From Hymenoscyphus infarciens (taxonomy: Eukaryota > Ascomycota > Leotiomycetes > Helotiales > Helotiaceae): DNA of 64,000 nt. Below the pieces are notes generated by a model that saw only the letters and a program-made list of their open reading frames with translations, was not told the origin of the DNA and did no database searches. Numbering within the stretch: position 1 is the first letter of the stretch; each line of letters begins with the position of its first letter. The position numbers and the translations under genes were made by a program. This document shows, in pieces, positions 11,068-23,457 of this stretch. Location: the NCBI GenBank assembly GCA_001414345.1, contig LLCB01000065.1, positions 153,822-217,821 of the forward strand, given 5' to 3'.

Positions 11068-12187
11068 CTATAAAGGGGACTTCTGCCTCAGGTTTCCGCA
11101 CTCCCTATTTTGGCACTCTACCATCTCGATGAATCTCTTCGGTAATTCTTCAAAACCCGTCCCGATCGAAATTTTTCCACTCGTCTTCTTATACTGAGCC
11201 ACAAAAATATTCTAAAGGTTATAATCGATCGAAGGCCGCAGAAAATAGCTACTATTCGTTACGAAGGCCAAAACAGGGGTTTCAAGCCCAATTTCATCCA
11301 TGGTGATTATCTGGCATCGATCGAAACCCAGAAGCCATAGGTGTACCACACATTTGTGGAACGTGAGACCACCCCCGGGGGTATAGGTACTCGATCCCGG
11401 CACCATATACTTCAACTGGTCGTATGTGGGGGCAATCTGATGGGCTGTAGATGGAGCGCTTCCCAGAACGAACTCAACATCAGCAGCATCAACCTTTGCT
11501 TGCCAATGCATAATAGCTAAGGCATTGGTAATAGTACATGCGAAAGTATCGATATCCAGGCCAAATTGCTTCATTTGACTGAGATGGAGTTTGAAGTTTC
11601 TCAGCGAAAAAACTTGTTGAGGTCGAGAGGATTTGCGTCGTTCATTGTTTCTTCCGAGGTAAATACGGACAAGACAAGCATTATTAGTCGGTTCGTGCAG
11701 TTGTTGTTCTCTAATGCCCTCAGGACAGAAGAGTTCGATCAATGCCACTCGTATGGCTTTTGGGAGAGGCAGGATACGCTTAGGAATGAGCACATTGCTG
11801 GGGTCTTGGTGTCTGGTAGCAAAAAGAGACCTTTTGAGCTCTACCATTCTTCATCTTTAGATACACCCCACAAACATCATCGGTCGGGGGATTTGGACCG
11901 AAGGTAGCCCCTTTTCCGTAGCAATAATAATCGCTTCTTCGATCTTCTTATGAATGAGAAAATCGTTCTATAACTCATCACTCGGTCGTGTTAATCGATT
12001 TCTTGATGCTTTGAACAGTGCCTCACTGCCCAAAGATAACACCACAGGTTCCCTAGCCAATCTGACGAAATTATTGGGGTGAGTCGTCATCGGCGGCATT
12101 CTGGTTTCTTGCTGCAAACCAGGAGGAAGTTGATAAAACTGAGCGAACCGAGAGCAGTTTTTTTGAGGATCGTTTCTGGCGTATCAT
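11068..12187 (-). pseudogene. DUF3669 family pseudogene, multiple nonsense codons and a frameshift
   Basis: An intact 211-codon piece (11847 to 11212) carries the DUF3669 hallmarks: ILPLPKAIR, LIELFCPEGIR, CLVRIYLGR, NALAIMHWQAKVDAADVEFVL and LWLLGFDRC. Downstream the same frame continues after a TAG at 11209-11211 (likely TGG) to a stop at 11068-11070. Upstream the frame continues through TGA, TAA and TAG into an RPSDEL-NDFLIHKK stretch, then shifts to another frame that gives FRQIG-GTCGVIF, the usual N-terminal motif with its Gln codon now TAG. It can be followed to a possible ATG at 12185-12187. I count about seven nonsense codons and one frame change; most fit CpA to TpA change on one strand. 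The family's function is unknown. The 3' end converges on the phosphatase, 39 bp away. Confidence 0.75.
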
Positions 12188-12649
12188 TTTCGGTCAAGGT
12201 GTTTTCCTCCTCCAAGTTTAACATCTCAACACCCAGTGATGACGAAAAGCTCGAAATTTCAAGAAATTTCTTTTTGCGGCAGTTATGACTGTACGTCAAG
12301 TAAGTCTAGGGGTCGAGTACCAGAAGGTGATGCGTGACAGTTAGACCTTCCCCAAGGTGACACCCGGATCGTTATTCGGCCAGCAGTCACCAAACAACCA
12401 CAAGCACAAGTATAATTCATCGCTCACAAAAGATAGTGAGAACTAAGTAAGAGTGTTTTTACTATTTAACTTTTCTTTCTTCGCAATTCCTTACTTTACA
12501 ATACTCGCCACACCCACCCTCATCTCCACCCATGCCTTCAACCACCATCTCCCAAGACCTACCCTCGTCTCAAAGCTTTACCGTAGAAACGCAAAACCTC
12601 ATTAATTTCCAAATTCCTTATTAAAACTGTCAACTCTCACCTCTCAACG
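12188..12649. other. Gene-free spacer
   Basis: Upstream flank of the DUF3669 pseudogene, becoming AT-rich with C/A-rich patches. Nothing recognised apart from possible promoter remnants. Confidence 0.4.
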
Positions 12650-12878
12650 CTCACCAGAGGGTGTACTCGTTCGTGAGAACATGCTCCATGCTTTCCAACA
12701 CCAAAACACATGAAATAAGTTAGCAAAACAATTTTAGAACAGCTTGCATAAACGAGCAGAAAACATTAACATAGGTGGCATCCTATTTCAGGAAGCGGTT
12801 GAAGCTCTTGTCTTCGTAATTTAGTGTTCCCAAACACCAAGCATATTCGCACGAACGAGTACACCCTTTAAAGGTGAG
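12650..12878. mobile_element. MITE-like element with long imperfect terminal inverted repeats
   Basis: The left end reads CTCACC, then AGGGTGTACTCGTTCGTG and a further GAACATGCT. The right end in reverse complement reads CTCACC, a 3-bp longer spacer, AGGGTGTACTCGTTCGTG and CGAATATGCT. The arms are about 36 bp with a few mismatches and one 3-bp gap. The 150-bp interior has no frame. No clear target duplication could be read. Confidence 0.65.
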
Positions 12879-12894
12879 AAATAAGTAGAGTAGA

Positions 12895-13300
12895 GTAAAG
12901 TAGTGACTGCTACTCTGCTCTAGTCAAGGGATTTTTAGTACTACTCTACTCTACTTACTACTACTTGAGCACTACTCGTGTAGTATAGACCGACTCGGAC
13001 CTACCTGACCCAGGCCCTGGAGGCTTCCTTAGAAGCTCTATTATAATCTCCGGTCTAGCGAAGTATTTAAGTAATTGTATTTATAAGAAACAAAGAGATA
13101 TTAATTTTCAAGGTAGATTTTTTCGTACTACTTATAAAGTAATGTTTTAGTATATTTACTTAATATTATTTCTATTTATAGAGTACTCAAGTATTACACG
13201 AGTAATCTTGGGTTACTACCCCACTCTACTCCGCTCACTCGCTGCTTATATTCGACTCTACTACTTGAAAGTACTACTCGAGTAGTCTCGAGTCCTAGAG
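12895..13300 (+). repeat. Dispersed repeat, copy 1 (second copy near 52.2-52.4 kb)
   Basis: This AT-rich stretch, full of CTACTC/AGTAGT steps, shares three collinear anchors with a region at 52.2-52.4 kb in the same orientation: GACCGACTCGGACCTA (12988-13003), TACTACTTATA (13126-13136) and CTACTCGAGTAGT (13274-13286). Spacing differs by tens of bases between copies, as expected of old decayed copies. No coding capacity is visible. Confidence 0.55.
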
Positions 13301-14579
13301 TAGTTTGTGCTTACCGCCCATAAAACAATGAAACCCATTCTCAAAAAGTAGTACCCGCCACCAAGTTCCAACTAGATCTAAAAAAGATGAAAGGAAAAAA
13401 ACCGCAGTGGTCTACTTCTCTTCTTGCTCTCTCTCCAGATTTCTCTCTGCTCGCCCACCGTCAATTCTTGTTTCTGCAAAGACTGACTTTTCATGTTCCA
13501 TCTCCTACATACTTGTAAGCATCATACTTTACGCTTCACAAACTTCACAGCCCCCTTCCCCATAAAATATCGCCTCTCTACGATCCACAATCCACAATCC
13601 ACACCCAATATCGGCAAATACATTCGCAAACACATTCGCAAACACATGCACATGCAACCCAAAGCACGATTCACATGCAGCACAATCACACAGAAACCCA
13701 CTCCACGGTACAGTACCTAGGTGTCATAAAGTGGGGGTATGTACACTTCCCCACTATCTATACCGAAAATTCTCCGTCAAAAAAGAGGCTGAGCAACATC
13801 GCCAACAAGCTAACAACACCAAGAAAACTCAAGTACCAAGTTTCCTTCCTCCACCAAACCAAGGAATTAAAATCCCTTGCTCCCTCATACCATGGCGAGA
13901 AAAACTCCAAGAAATGACCCCACGTCCCGGGAAGGCTTTGCAAATTCCAAAATCACGGCCGAGACTAAGAACGAGGATATGATCTAAGGATAAGAAGAAT
14001 CAAAGTTTGAGACCTACTTCGTCCCAGGCGTAACAAAGGTTATCCAAATGGGGCAATTTGCCATATTTCCGTAGCTTTATGCTACCAAAAAACCCCTGAA
14101 AAGTCTGTAAAGTGATACCTCTGTTTAACGTTTATTTCGCCAAGGACGAAATAGGTGAAGCCCGCACGAGGAGAAGCGCTGAATATTATATGAATCTTCG
14201 TATTTTAATGCGCGCCCTTAAACAAACACCAACAACGCCTTTAACCCACCTAATACATCTCACGCTCCACTAAGGTATAGACCAAGTTTAACAAGTTTAT
14301 ATGCATGGAAATATTGAAATCCCAAAAGCTTGACCTACATTCGTGATAAGAACACGAAGTCCAACCCCACAACCCAAGGTTTCCCGAGAGCAAGGTGCAC
14401 GAGAAGTTACCCAGAAATTTAGATTAACCCAAGAAATAAAGAAGTAAGTTAAGTGGCTTGCTTCCTCAAAACTTCTCTGGGATAACTACATCACCAGTCG
14501 GGAGAGTTACCTTTTCAGTGAAGCATCACAGTCAAGTTCCACGACTACCTAGAATATTCATTTCCTAAAATTTACTTCC
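13301..14579. other. Gene-free stretch, C/A-rich on the plus strand
   Basis: Short frames around 13493-13982 are low-complexity (His, Thr and Lys runs from CAC/ACA repeats) and not protein-like. Minor repeats of the type CACATTCGCAAA occur near 13615-13650. Nothing else recognised. Confidence 0.4.
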
Positions 14580-16036
14580 TTACCTGTCACATGTTCGAAA
14601 AGATCAACCATGGAAGAGAATAAGAGAAAAAGTATTCCAACCCCGTAAGCAAACCGTGCCTCGATTCCTCTTCTTAATTCACCACCCCCGAGCCAAATAG
14701 TGAAAAACCACGATTCAATCCCAGAATGAGCCAAGTTCCTCGCTAATCACCAATCGTGGCTGTGAAATCTACCAAGTGATCCCAAGCCATTTACATCCCC
14801 AAAAACGACGCACAAAAAATATGCTGATAAACTCGCTGGCTGAGAGAATATGAGAGTTTACCTCCCTAAGCCGAACATCTCCACCCCGATAATGCAGTTT
14901 TTCTCAAAAGAAGGAGTTCGGTAGAAGAGATCTAGTCATTGAGATAAGCAGGTCGCGCGTAATCGAGGCTGGTGTTCTTGCTGACCTGCAGAGACACAGA
15001 TTCTGAGATCATAACTCTCTCTGCCTTGTAATGGTAAGAACCTTAACGAATTTACGTGGATCTCATAGACAGTGTGCGTATCCGTATATCACAATCTTCC
15101 TATCAATTCTCGAGGTAGTGGTGCTGGAGACTTCGAATTAAGGGCTTAACTGAAAAGAATTACCACCAAAGAAAAGTGGCTGATAGCCCCAACAGCGTCA
15201 AAACCAAACTCTGTCTCGATGACCAAGGCATTATCGTGACCAGGCTACGCAACACAGGGGCTTACTTCATAAGCCTTCGTTCCTCAAGGTCTTGACCGAA
15301 CGTGTGAAACAACGATGAATAGGCTACAGCGCGCTCACATAGTTGTTTTCGCATCAGCGACTTCGCCGAGTTCATAAGCATTGTTGATATGAACCTAATG
15401 CGGTACTCGCTACACTTGGCTCCGGACCTCCAACACCAATCCCCGAAATCTCCAAAACTCAATGGGGATTCGGCGGCGAGGATGATCTTTGGTAAATGTG
15501 ATCCTGATTCCTGATCTTGGAGATAGTGATTGGAAGATGAGGTCGCGGAACTTGCGGAAGGACATCAAAAGACAACCTTGCGTCGCGTGAGACTTCAATC
15601 CCTTTCGTAAAAAAATGCAAATCAATAACAACAATACGCGCGAGGGAATATCTGACTCAAATATCCTTTCCCCCAATAAGGATGGTAGATGAGACAATTG
15701 TTGAGACCGGTAGATGAAATGCCGACTCAGCCTCATACCTCAACCTAAAATGTGTGGGAGGCGACCATGGCTGGAACCCCGCGACCCAATAAGTCCACAA
15801 GCGCGATAAAACCTCCAACAAAAATGATTGGAACAGAGAAGGAACCAACATATTTGACGCGCAATATGCTCAGCCCCTTTTACCATACCAGATAATCTCA
15901 TGTTGCGTAACAAAGAAAAGGTGATACGGAAGGGTAAGCTGTAAGTATCCAGTCTCGCCAGTGAACCCCTATCATCGCAGGCGAGAACCATGACTCCATG
16001 GGGTCTTGAGTGCCTGCAGATCTGCCCGTCGTTCAA
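14580..16036 (-). pseudogene. Coding-like minus-strand fragments, possible decayed or unresolved membrane protein gene
   Basis: Several minus-strand pieces look more protein-like than their surroundings but lie in different frames. One at 15851-15657 includes SFLLEVLSRLWTYWVAG. One at 15736-15410 includes GIRITFTKDHPRRRIPIEFW. One at 15462-15262 includes SLFHTFGQDLEERRLMK and continues past one stop into a hydrophobic LVLTLLGLSATFLWW. One near 14680-14600 includes ARFAYGVGILFLLFSSM and ends at a possible GTAAGG donor. They could be exons of one gene or remnants of one. I do not recognise the family and could not build a continuous model. Confidence 0.25.
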
Positions 16037-18964
16037 CCTTTCTCGCTAATCTCTGCTGTGCCTCCTTCTCGCCCACACGCTAGGTTGCTCATAATTAGTG
16101 TCATTTGGTCGAAACATGTTTTGGCTCCTCTTTCACCGCTGATCTTGCAGGCAAGTGGTCGTCTCAAATTCTAGAATCTCCCAGTTCATTGTTCGCCATA
16201 CATCTGATGCTTCGTTTTAAGTCAGTGCTGGATTGGGAAGGCGAAGAGGACATTGGGTGTTATTAGGCCAAGGTTGCCAACGTTGCCAAGGGGGGCATTG
16301 CTGGACCAGCGGGTACTCAACACCGCAAGAAGCAGATGAAAGAGCTCGGTCCGCGCGTCGGTTTTTGCAGATGAGGGAGGTGATGAGAAAGCGTGAGATA
16401 GGAGGAAGAGGGAAATTTCGGGTGAAAATTCCATGTGCGACGATTTCTCGGCAGCGCAAGCAAGAGATGATTCCCTGGAAGTTGGATGTGGCGATTAGAT
16501 TGTTGATGGATGTGATTTGAGGATTGTTTGAAGCTTTAATCCCAGGTCTGCGTTCCGGGGAACTCAGCCTCGTACCCATCGTTACAAGCTGCCCTTTTTT
16601 CCGGTTTCTGGAACAATTTGCCTCGTTTGCCTTTCATCAAGATGCAGAAGCGCAGGTTAATGCAGGCAAAGTGCCGAATGGAAGAGGTTGGGTGAGATGA
16701 TGAACGAATGGCAACCACGTTTGATATCACATAATCCAGACTTGCATTCTTGGACTCCGTCAGATGCTTTGTGGGGAGAGGAAACCAAATGAACCCATGA
16801 CGGGGCTTGGGTTGACTGCCATCAGGCCTCTGACTGGTGTAACGTTTTCTCCGTAGGTGTACGGAATAGGAGGAAACTTCATATATGGTGCTTGCACATC
16901 AACACCAAACACTCACAGAGATGTACTCGCAATTGTGATTGTCCATTTTTTTCTTGGTGGCGTCGGGAGATTCGTGCTGACGGTGACGACCTGGTTACTA
17001 ATTGGAGGCGGTCTGCGTCTGACGTGACTGGGTCGGTTTGAGTGGAAGGATTTCAAGGTCGCTTGATGACTGGTGGCATCGGTTTGGGGGGAGATGAATA
17101 ACCACGAGGCTTGCATCGAGTGTGGGTTGGTGGTTGCGTTGCCAAGTGTCAACGACTCAGAGGAGGTTGGGCTGGGATACAGATACGTAGATTTGCAGTA
17201 ATACCCGTGATGAAGTACTTGTACAGGTCGGGTTCAGGTGTATGTAGGTTGATGGTATCGCCAACAGTCCACAAGTACGAGGACTTGACGCCTACTGGCC
17301 CCCACGGAAGTGGACATGTGGAAAGAAGCAGAATGAGGACTTGAGCACCCAATCAAGAAGGGGAAATAAGCTGGTATGGGTCTCTTACCATGCCTGTTGC
17401 GTACATTTCTGCAGGGCGAAAAGTGGTCGGTCGTATGGGATCAATTTCTGCAAAAACCCGGATCCTGTCCAAAAACTTGAAATATTTTGGGCATTGATAT
17501 TGGCTCGGTCCATGGAAAGTGGAGGGAATGAAGAAGTCGCCTAGAAAGAAAAGGGGTACTGCATCAAGAACAATCAAAATAATAGGGTGGTAATTCTGTC
17601 AATGGTGACATTGATAGTCGTCGTCGTCAGACAGAGAAGATTCTTTGCCGGGACCGCTTTCTGAGTTCCAAGTTGGCTCTGCTGCTCAAAGCAACTTGAA
17701 CTTCTAGCGCGGGTGAGTGGTAGCGGGGCTAGGCCAGGCCAGGCCCCCCTAAAATAGGTAGGCTTCACACTTCCCGGTTCTCGCTACGGCCTGTCACCCG
17801 CCGCCGGTCATCAACTTTATCGGCCCGCATATAGGCTATCTGCTACTGTATAGTGCAAGTGCCATCTGCTGCTATCTCTAAGTTTAATAAATAATAAAAA
17901 ACAACCTCAATATGCTGTAGAATTCACGAGTCACGACGATGATTCAGAATGCCCGCAAAAATCAAGTCACTTTTTTCTCCTCTCTCCTCGCCCTGGTGGC
18001 GTTTCTGTACGCGCCTCAAAAAGCTAAAAGCCCGAGTTGTACCGTACGGAGAGCGGAGTCTCTTGGGTCCTCTGATTCTCTGAATGCCTGCCCTGTGCCC
18101 TGTGCCCTGTTGTTTTCCATTTACACAGCCTCGTTTTTGACGCTAGTCGGCTGCGAAGGCGCAAGGATGCGACCTCTCTGTGAACCGTGTGAGCTTTCAC
18201 CACCCAAAAGAGTGCTGGCCCATCTCCGAAGTAGAGGGCTTGAACAGAAACACCAGGAATTTCAATTCAAGTCTTTTGGTCAGAGACATTGACAGATTCG
18301 TTGGTCAACTGTCAATGCAGCTTCCATTGCCACCGCCTCTCCCAGTGCAATCGGCTTAGGGATTGTTGTCTCTTCAACCTACCCCCCCCCCCCCCCCCCC
18401 CTTCACCTATGGAATGCGGCAGCGATCCTCTTTCTCCTCCTCCAAACCGACAATAACAACCGAATCGCACCACTGTTGCTGCTGCAGTGCCCTCAGGATC
18501 ACATCAAACTAGAGTCTGGAAGAAATCGGTCTCACCACCACCACACAGATCGGATTTCAGTCCCCAAAGAGCAGAGAGGTAAGAACTCCTCCTTTCTCTG
18601 CACTTTCTCTCCCAATACCACCACCGCCTTTGTCGTCATCCCATTGCCCACGTTTGCGCGACAGCAATCAGCCAAGGCTACGTGCAAAAATATGCCCCAG
18701 TCCGGCTGCTTGGCTTCAATTGGGAGAAGTCTTGTTTATCTTCACCCCCCCAGGGGACCTTGGCTAACCTATATACTCCCCAGCCTAGACACCTCTACTC
18801 TTCTCCAAACTTCGCTCTCGAAACACAGCCTTCCTCAGATGCCTACGACGTCCATTCATCTTCAGCTACTAGATACTCGCCAAGGCTCTGCGCCTCGGGC
18901 TGTGAAGTGACGGAACTCCAGAAAAGCCGTAGAAGTCAAGGAAATATCGAGGTCAAACTTCATA
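16037..18964. other. Long upstream region of the Ca2+ ATPase gene, no convincing gene
   Basis: About 2.9 kb with only short, frame-conflicting open frames (both strands open at 16217-16579, which marks chance). From about 18300 the plus strand is pyrimidine- and C/A-rich, as in long fungal 5' leaders, so part of it is probably the ATPase promoter and leader. Small upstream ATGs occur there. Confidence 0.4.
18382..18401. repeat. Homopolymer of 20 C
   Basis: Uninterrupted C run about 560 bp upstream of the ATPase start. Its true length may be an assembly estimate. Confidence 0.9.
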
Positions 18965-21900
18965 ATGTCAGCGACTGGAAGCGTCTCGCCTTCGCCATCG
19001 CCAAGTCCCGGTGGACGGCGGCAAAGAGCGTACGTTGCCCTCACCACGCTAATGGCAATGCCTTGTGATGTATATCTCGGAGCCAGCCTCGCTAACTGTT
19101 TTGGCAATATAGACCTACGATTACCATCGACACGTCGGCAGTCAGCAACCCAAATCCTGCTCAAGATATGGATAGTGATGCTGTTGCTCTCAAGAACATG
19201 TCAACATCACCAACAACCCTCTTGGGCGACCCGTCAAGTCCCTCAATGAACGACGGAGCAGGAAACTCCCCGAGCTACCGACCACATCATTCCAGCACGC
19301 CAAGTGGAGCAAGCCGAATATCCGTACCAGAACTACGACCGTCAGGATCTTTTGAAAGCAGAGATAGTCGCCCTACATCACCACATAATGTTTCATCGCC
19401 AACTTCGAGAGGAGGCGACAAAGGGGGTGGGTTTCTAGCGGTTCCAGGTTTAAGATCCCGACAAAATTCTATTGAGTCGGATGAAGGAAATCACTCGAGT
19501 ACAGCGTATAGTGGGGAGACATTTGCGAATGGAACACAGGCCGACAAGGATAAAGTTGGAAATGTTCCCGGAAATGATAAAATCATGGATGACCCAGAAG
19601 CTTTACTCGCAGATCCTGGCACCGAAGCCGATTTCAAGGTGGAGGATAATAGCTTTGCCTTCACTCCCGGGCAGCTGAACAAATTAATTAATCCAAAAAA
19701 TTTAGCAGCATTCTATGCAATTGGAGGCTTAGCGGGTTTGGAAAAGGGACTGCGATCTGATAGGAAAGCCGGTCTCAGCGTAGATGAAGCGGATTTGGAT
19801 GGGACGGTGACTTTTGAAGAAGCCAGGGAGGCGGCTAAACAGAGTTTTACCACCAGCGACGACTCGAAGACACCAATTACGAGGGTGGACTCCAAGGACT
19901 CTACGACACCGCCCCGGAGATCAGCACCATCATCAGATGACTCTTTCTTTGACCGAAAGCGGGTGTTCAGCGACAATCGACTTCCGGTGAAGAAGGGCAA
20001 GAGTTTGCTAGACCTTATGTGGATTACCTACAACGACAAAGTTCTGATTCTGCTCTCCATCGCTGCAGCAATTTCCCTGGGTATCGGATTGTATCAAACC
20101 TTTGGTACAGTGCACGGGCCCGGCGAGGCAAAAATCGAATGGGTAGAAGGTGTTGCCATTATCGTGGCTATCGTAATTGTGGTGGTGGTTGGCTCCCTGA
20201 ACGATTACCAAAAGGAGCGACAGTTTGTGAAATTGAACAAGAAGAAGCAAGACCGCGATGTCAACGTTGTTCGTTCAGGCCGAACGCTCGAGCTATCTGT
20301 ATTTGATGTTTTGGTTGGAGATGTCATGCATTTGGAACCCGGAGATATGATTCCTGTCGACGGAATTTTTATTGATGGACACAACGTCAAGTGCGATGAA
20401 TCCCAAACCACCGGAGAATCTGACATCATTCGGAAAACTCCAGCAGATACGGTTTATGCGGCAATCGAAAACCACGATAGTCTTCGAAAGCTCGATCCAT
20501 TCATCCTCTCTGGCGCACAAGTTACTGAAGGTGTTGGTACTTTCTTGGTCACTTCTACCGGTGTCAATTCCAGTTACGGCAAGACTTTGATGTCTCTTCG
20601 AGAAGATCCTGAAGTCACGCCTCTCCAATCCAAACTCAACACTTTGGCCGAGTACATTGCCAAACTGGGTGCATCCGCTGGTGGTTTGCTCTTCATTGTC
20701 TTGTTCATCAAGTTTCTGGTCCACCTACCGAAAAACACAGGCACGCCCTCCCAGAAAGGTCAAGATTTCTTGAACATTTTCATCGTTACCGTTACAATTG
20801 TTGTCGTGGCTGTGCCTGAAGGTTTGCCTCTGGCTGTTACTCTCGCCCTAGCCTTTGCAACCACCCGTATGTTGAAGGAAAACAATCTGGTACGGCATCT
20901 CAAGGCTTGCGAGGTCATGGGTAACGCTACGACTATTTGTTCTGATAAAACCGGAACTTTGACCCAAAACAAGATGAGAGTGGTTGCAGGAACCATTGGT
21001 ACCAGCTCTCGATTTGGTGGAACGGTTGCCATTTCTGATGATTCCGATCCATCTGATACCAAGGGCAAACAAAATCAATCCCCGATCACCGTCGAAAATG
21101 TCCCCGCTCAGGAAGTCGTCTCTTCTCTCAACGCCGAGGTCAAGAAGACACTCTTGCAATCCATCGTCATGAACTCTACTGCTTTTGAAGGAGAAGTCGA
21201 CGGAGTTCAAAGTTTCGTCGGTTCCAAGACCGAAACTGCTCTTCTGGAATTCTCAAAGGAACACCTTGGAATGGGTCAAGTTGACCAAGAGAGATCTAGC
21301 ACCAAAGTCATCCAACTTATTCCCTTCGACTCTGGCCGCAAATGCATGGGTGTGGTTGTTCAACTTGATGATGGCAGACACCGTCTTTACGTCAAGGGCG
21401 CCTCGGAAATTCTCTTGGAAAAGTGCTCAGCTGTTGTTCGAGATCCTACCAAAGAGCCGGAAAATTCCCCAATCACGGAAGATAACCGCAAAACATTACT
21501 TGGTTTGATCGACAATTACGCTTCCCGTTCCCTCCGCACCATCGCCTTAGTTTACCGTGACTTTGAACAATGGCCAGCTAGAGGTGCACGTCTCCTCGAA
21601 GGCGAGAGAAACGAGGTTGTCTTTGAAGATATCTTTAGACAGATGGTTCTTTTGAGCATTGTTGGTATTCAGGATCCTCTTCGTGATGGTGTCCCAGAAG
21701 CCGTGAAGACTTGCCAAAATGCCGGTGTTGTTGTTCGCATGGTTACCGGAGATAACTTGGTTACTGCTAGAGCCATTGCCACAGAGTGTGGTATTTACAC
21801 TCCTGGTGGAATCATCATGGAAGGGCCAACATTCCGAAAACTCAGCCCGGAGAAGATGGACCAAACAATCCCACGACTACAGGTTCTTGCTCGATCCAGC

Positions 21901-23457
21901 CCTGAGGATAAGCGCAAACTTGTTAAACGTCTAAAGGAACTCGGCGAGACTGTTGCTGTCACTGGTGATGGTACCAATGATGCTCCTGCTCTCAAGACCG
22001 CCGATGTTGGTTTCTCTATGGGTATTGCTGGTACAGAGGTTGCAAAGGAGGCATCTGCCATCATCTTGATGGACGATAACTTCAACTCCATTGTCAAGGC
22101 TATGATGTGGGGACGGGCTGTCAATGACGCTGTTAAGAAATTCTTGCAATTTCAAGTCACCGTCAACATTACCGCCGTCCTTCTTACATTCATCTCGGCT
22201 GTTTCCAATGACAACGAGGAATCCGTTCTGACTGCCGTACAATTGCTCTGGGTCAATCTCATCATGGACACCATGGCTGCCCTCGCACTTGCCACTGATC
22301 CTCCTACTCGCAGTATTTTGGACCGCAAACCTGATCCAAAATCTGCCCCTCTTATCACTGTCACCATGTGGAAGATGATTATCGGAGAAGCCATTTACCA
22401 GCTCGCCATCACTTTGCTTCTCTACTTTGGAGCGGAGAAGATTCTCTCGTATACCTCTGAGCGCGAAATTGGCCAGGTCAATACACTCGTCTTCAACACC
22501 TTCGTCTGGATGCAGATCTTCAACCAATGGAAGTAAGTAAATTCCTTAACGCTATCGCAAGTGAATCTTACTAACTCAATTTTTAGCAACCGTCGTCTTG
22601 ATAATAAATTTAATATCTTCGAGGGTGTTACCAAGAATTGGTTCTTTATGGGCATAAACGTCGTCATGGTCGGAGGTCAAATTATGATCATCTTCGTTGG
22701 TGGTGCCGCATTCAAGATCGTTCGTCTCAACGCCGCACAATGGGGATATTCGCTTGTTCTTGGATTCTTGTCCATTCCCGTTGGAGCTGTCATCCGTCTC
22801 ATCCCCGACGAACTTCTCCTTCGATTGGTTCCTGAATATCTCAAGAACCGACCAAAGAAGCCCGAGGTTATGATTTCCGATGAGGAAGAGCAATTCCGTT
22901 TCCCCAAGCCTTTGGCGGACGTCAAGGAAGAACTCAGCTTCCTCAAGAAGATGAAGGGTGGCAGATTGAACAATCTTAAATTCGCAATGCAACAAACCCG
23001 CGACGACATCATCAACCGTTCTCGTAGCGGTTCTCGTTCTAGAAGCAACTCGGCACCTCATACCCCCAACAATGAGCAACAAGAACAGGAATTCGGCTCA
23101 CCACAACCCACCCCTGAATCCCGAAAACGTGGTCGCAGCAACCGATCGCGTTCCAACTCCGCATTAGGAGCAACCACTGTCATGGCAGGAATTATTGCTG
23201 GCAGTGTTGCGGGATGGTCTCCTATTGAGCGAAATTACAACGACACTGACTCCATGAGATTCCCACGCGGAAATGGTCGTCAGGAGTTGGAGCAGAATCC
23301 AAATGTGGAAATCCACCCCGGCACAAGTCCTTCGGATCCAGTCATCACTGAGGATCCTCAAAATCTCAATGCTCCTCCTAGTCAGGTTCCTGAGGTCTCA
23401 CCCACACCTGCTGCATCAACCACTTCCCCAACAGCAACAGCACCAGCCAAAAAATAA
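18965..23457 (+). CDS. P-type Ca2+-transporting ATPase, PMCA type (P2B), Pmc1-like
   Basis: Pumps Ca2+ out of the cytosol, in fungi usually into the vacuole or across the plasma membrane. Three exons, 18965-19029, 19113-22532 and 22587-23457, give 1451 aa. Intron 1 (83 bp) has a GTACGT donor and AATATAG acceptor; intron 2 (54 bp) has GTAAGT, ACTAAC and TTTTTAG. The start MSATGSVSPSPSPSPGG gives a coherent N-terminus; the long frame also contains an ATG at 19168, inside exon 2. Residues 1-300 are Ser/Pro-rich with acidic patches. The core follows: TGES, PEGLPLAVTLALAF, the phosphorylated Asp633 in DKTGTLTQN, TGDNLVTARAIA and TGDGTNDAP near residue 972, then C-terminal membrane helices. The 200-residue tail is Ser/Arg-rich (RSRSGSRSRSNS) and may be regulatory. 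No calmodulin site could be pinpointed. Confidence 0.95.

Noticed and set aside
9865..12878. Idea that the phosphatase, the decayed gene and DUF3669 form one functional system
   Set aside because: Two of the three are pseudogenes, orientations differ and no shared motif or regulatory unit is visible. Proximity looks like accessory-region clutter.
16217..16579. Pair of overlapping frames on both strands (120 and 95 codons)
   Set aside because: Mutual openness on both strands in a GC-balanced stretch is expected by chance; neither has a domain.
18476..19068. Frames of 144 and 128 codons just upstream of the Ca2+ ATPase start
   Set aside because: They lie in the C/A-rich leader and overlap exon 1 and intron 1 of the ATPase in other frames.
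21931..22527. 198-codon minus-strand frame inside the Ca2+ ATPase gene
   Set aside because: Fully antisense to a well-conserved P-type ATPase core. Its composition follows from the sense codons and it has no domain.
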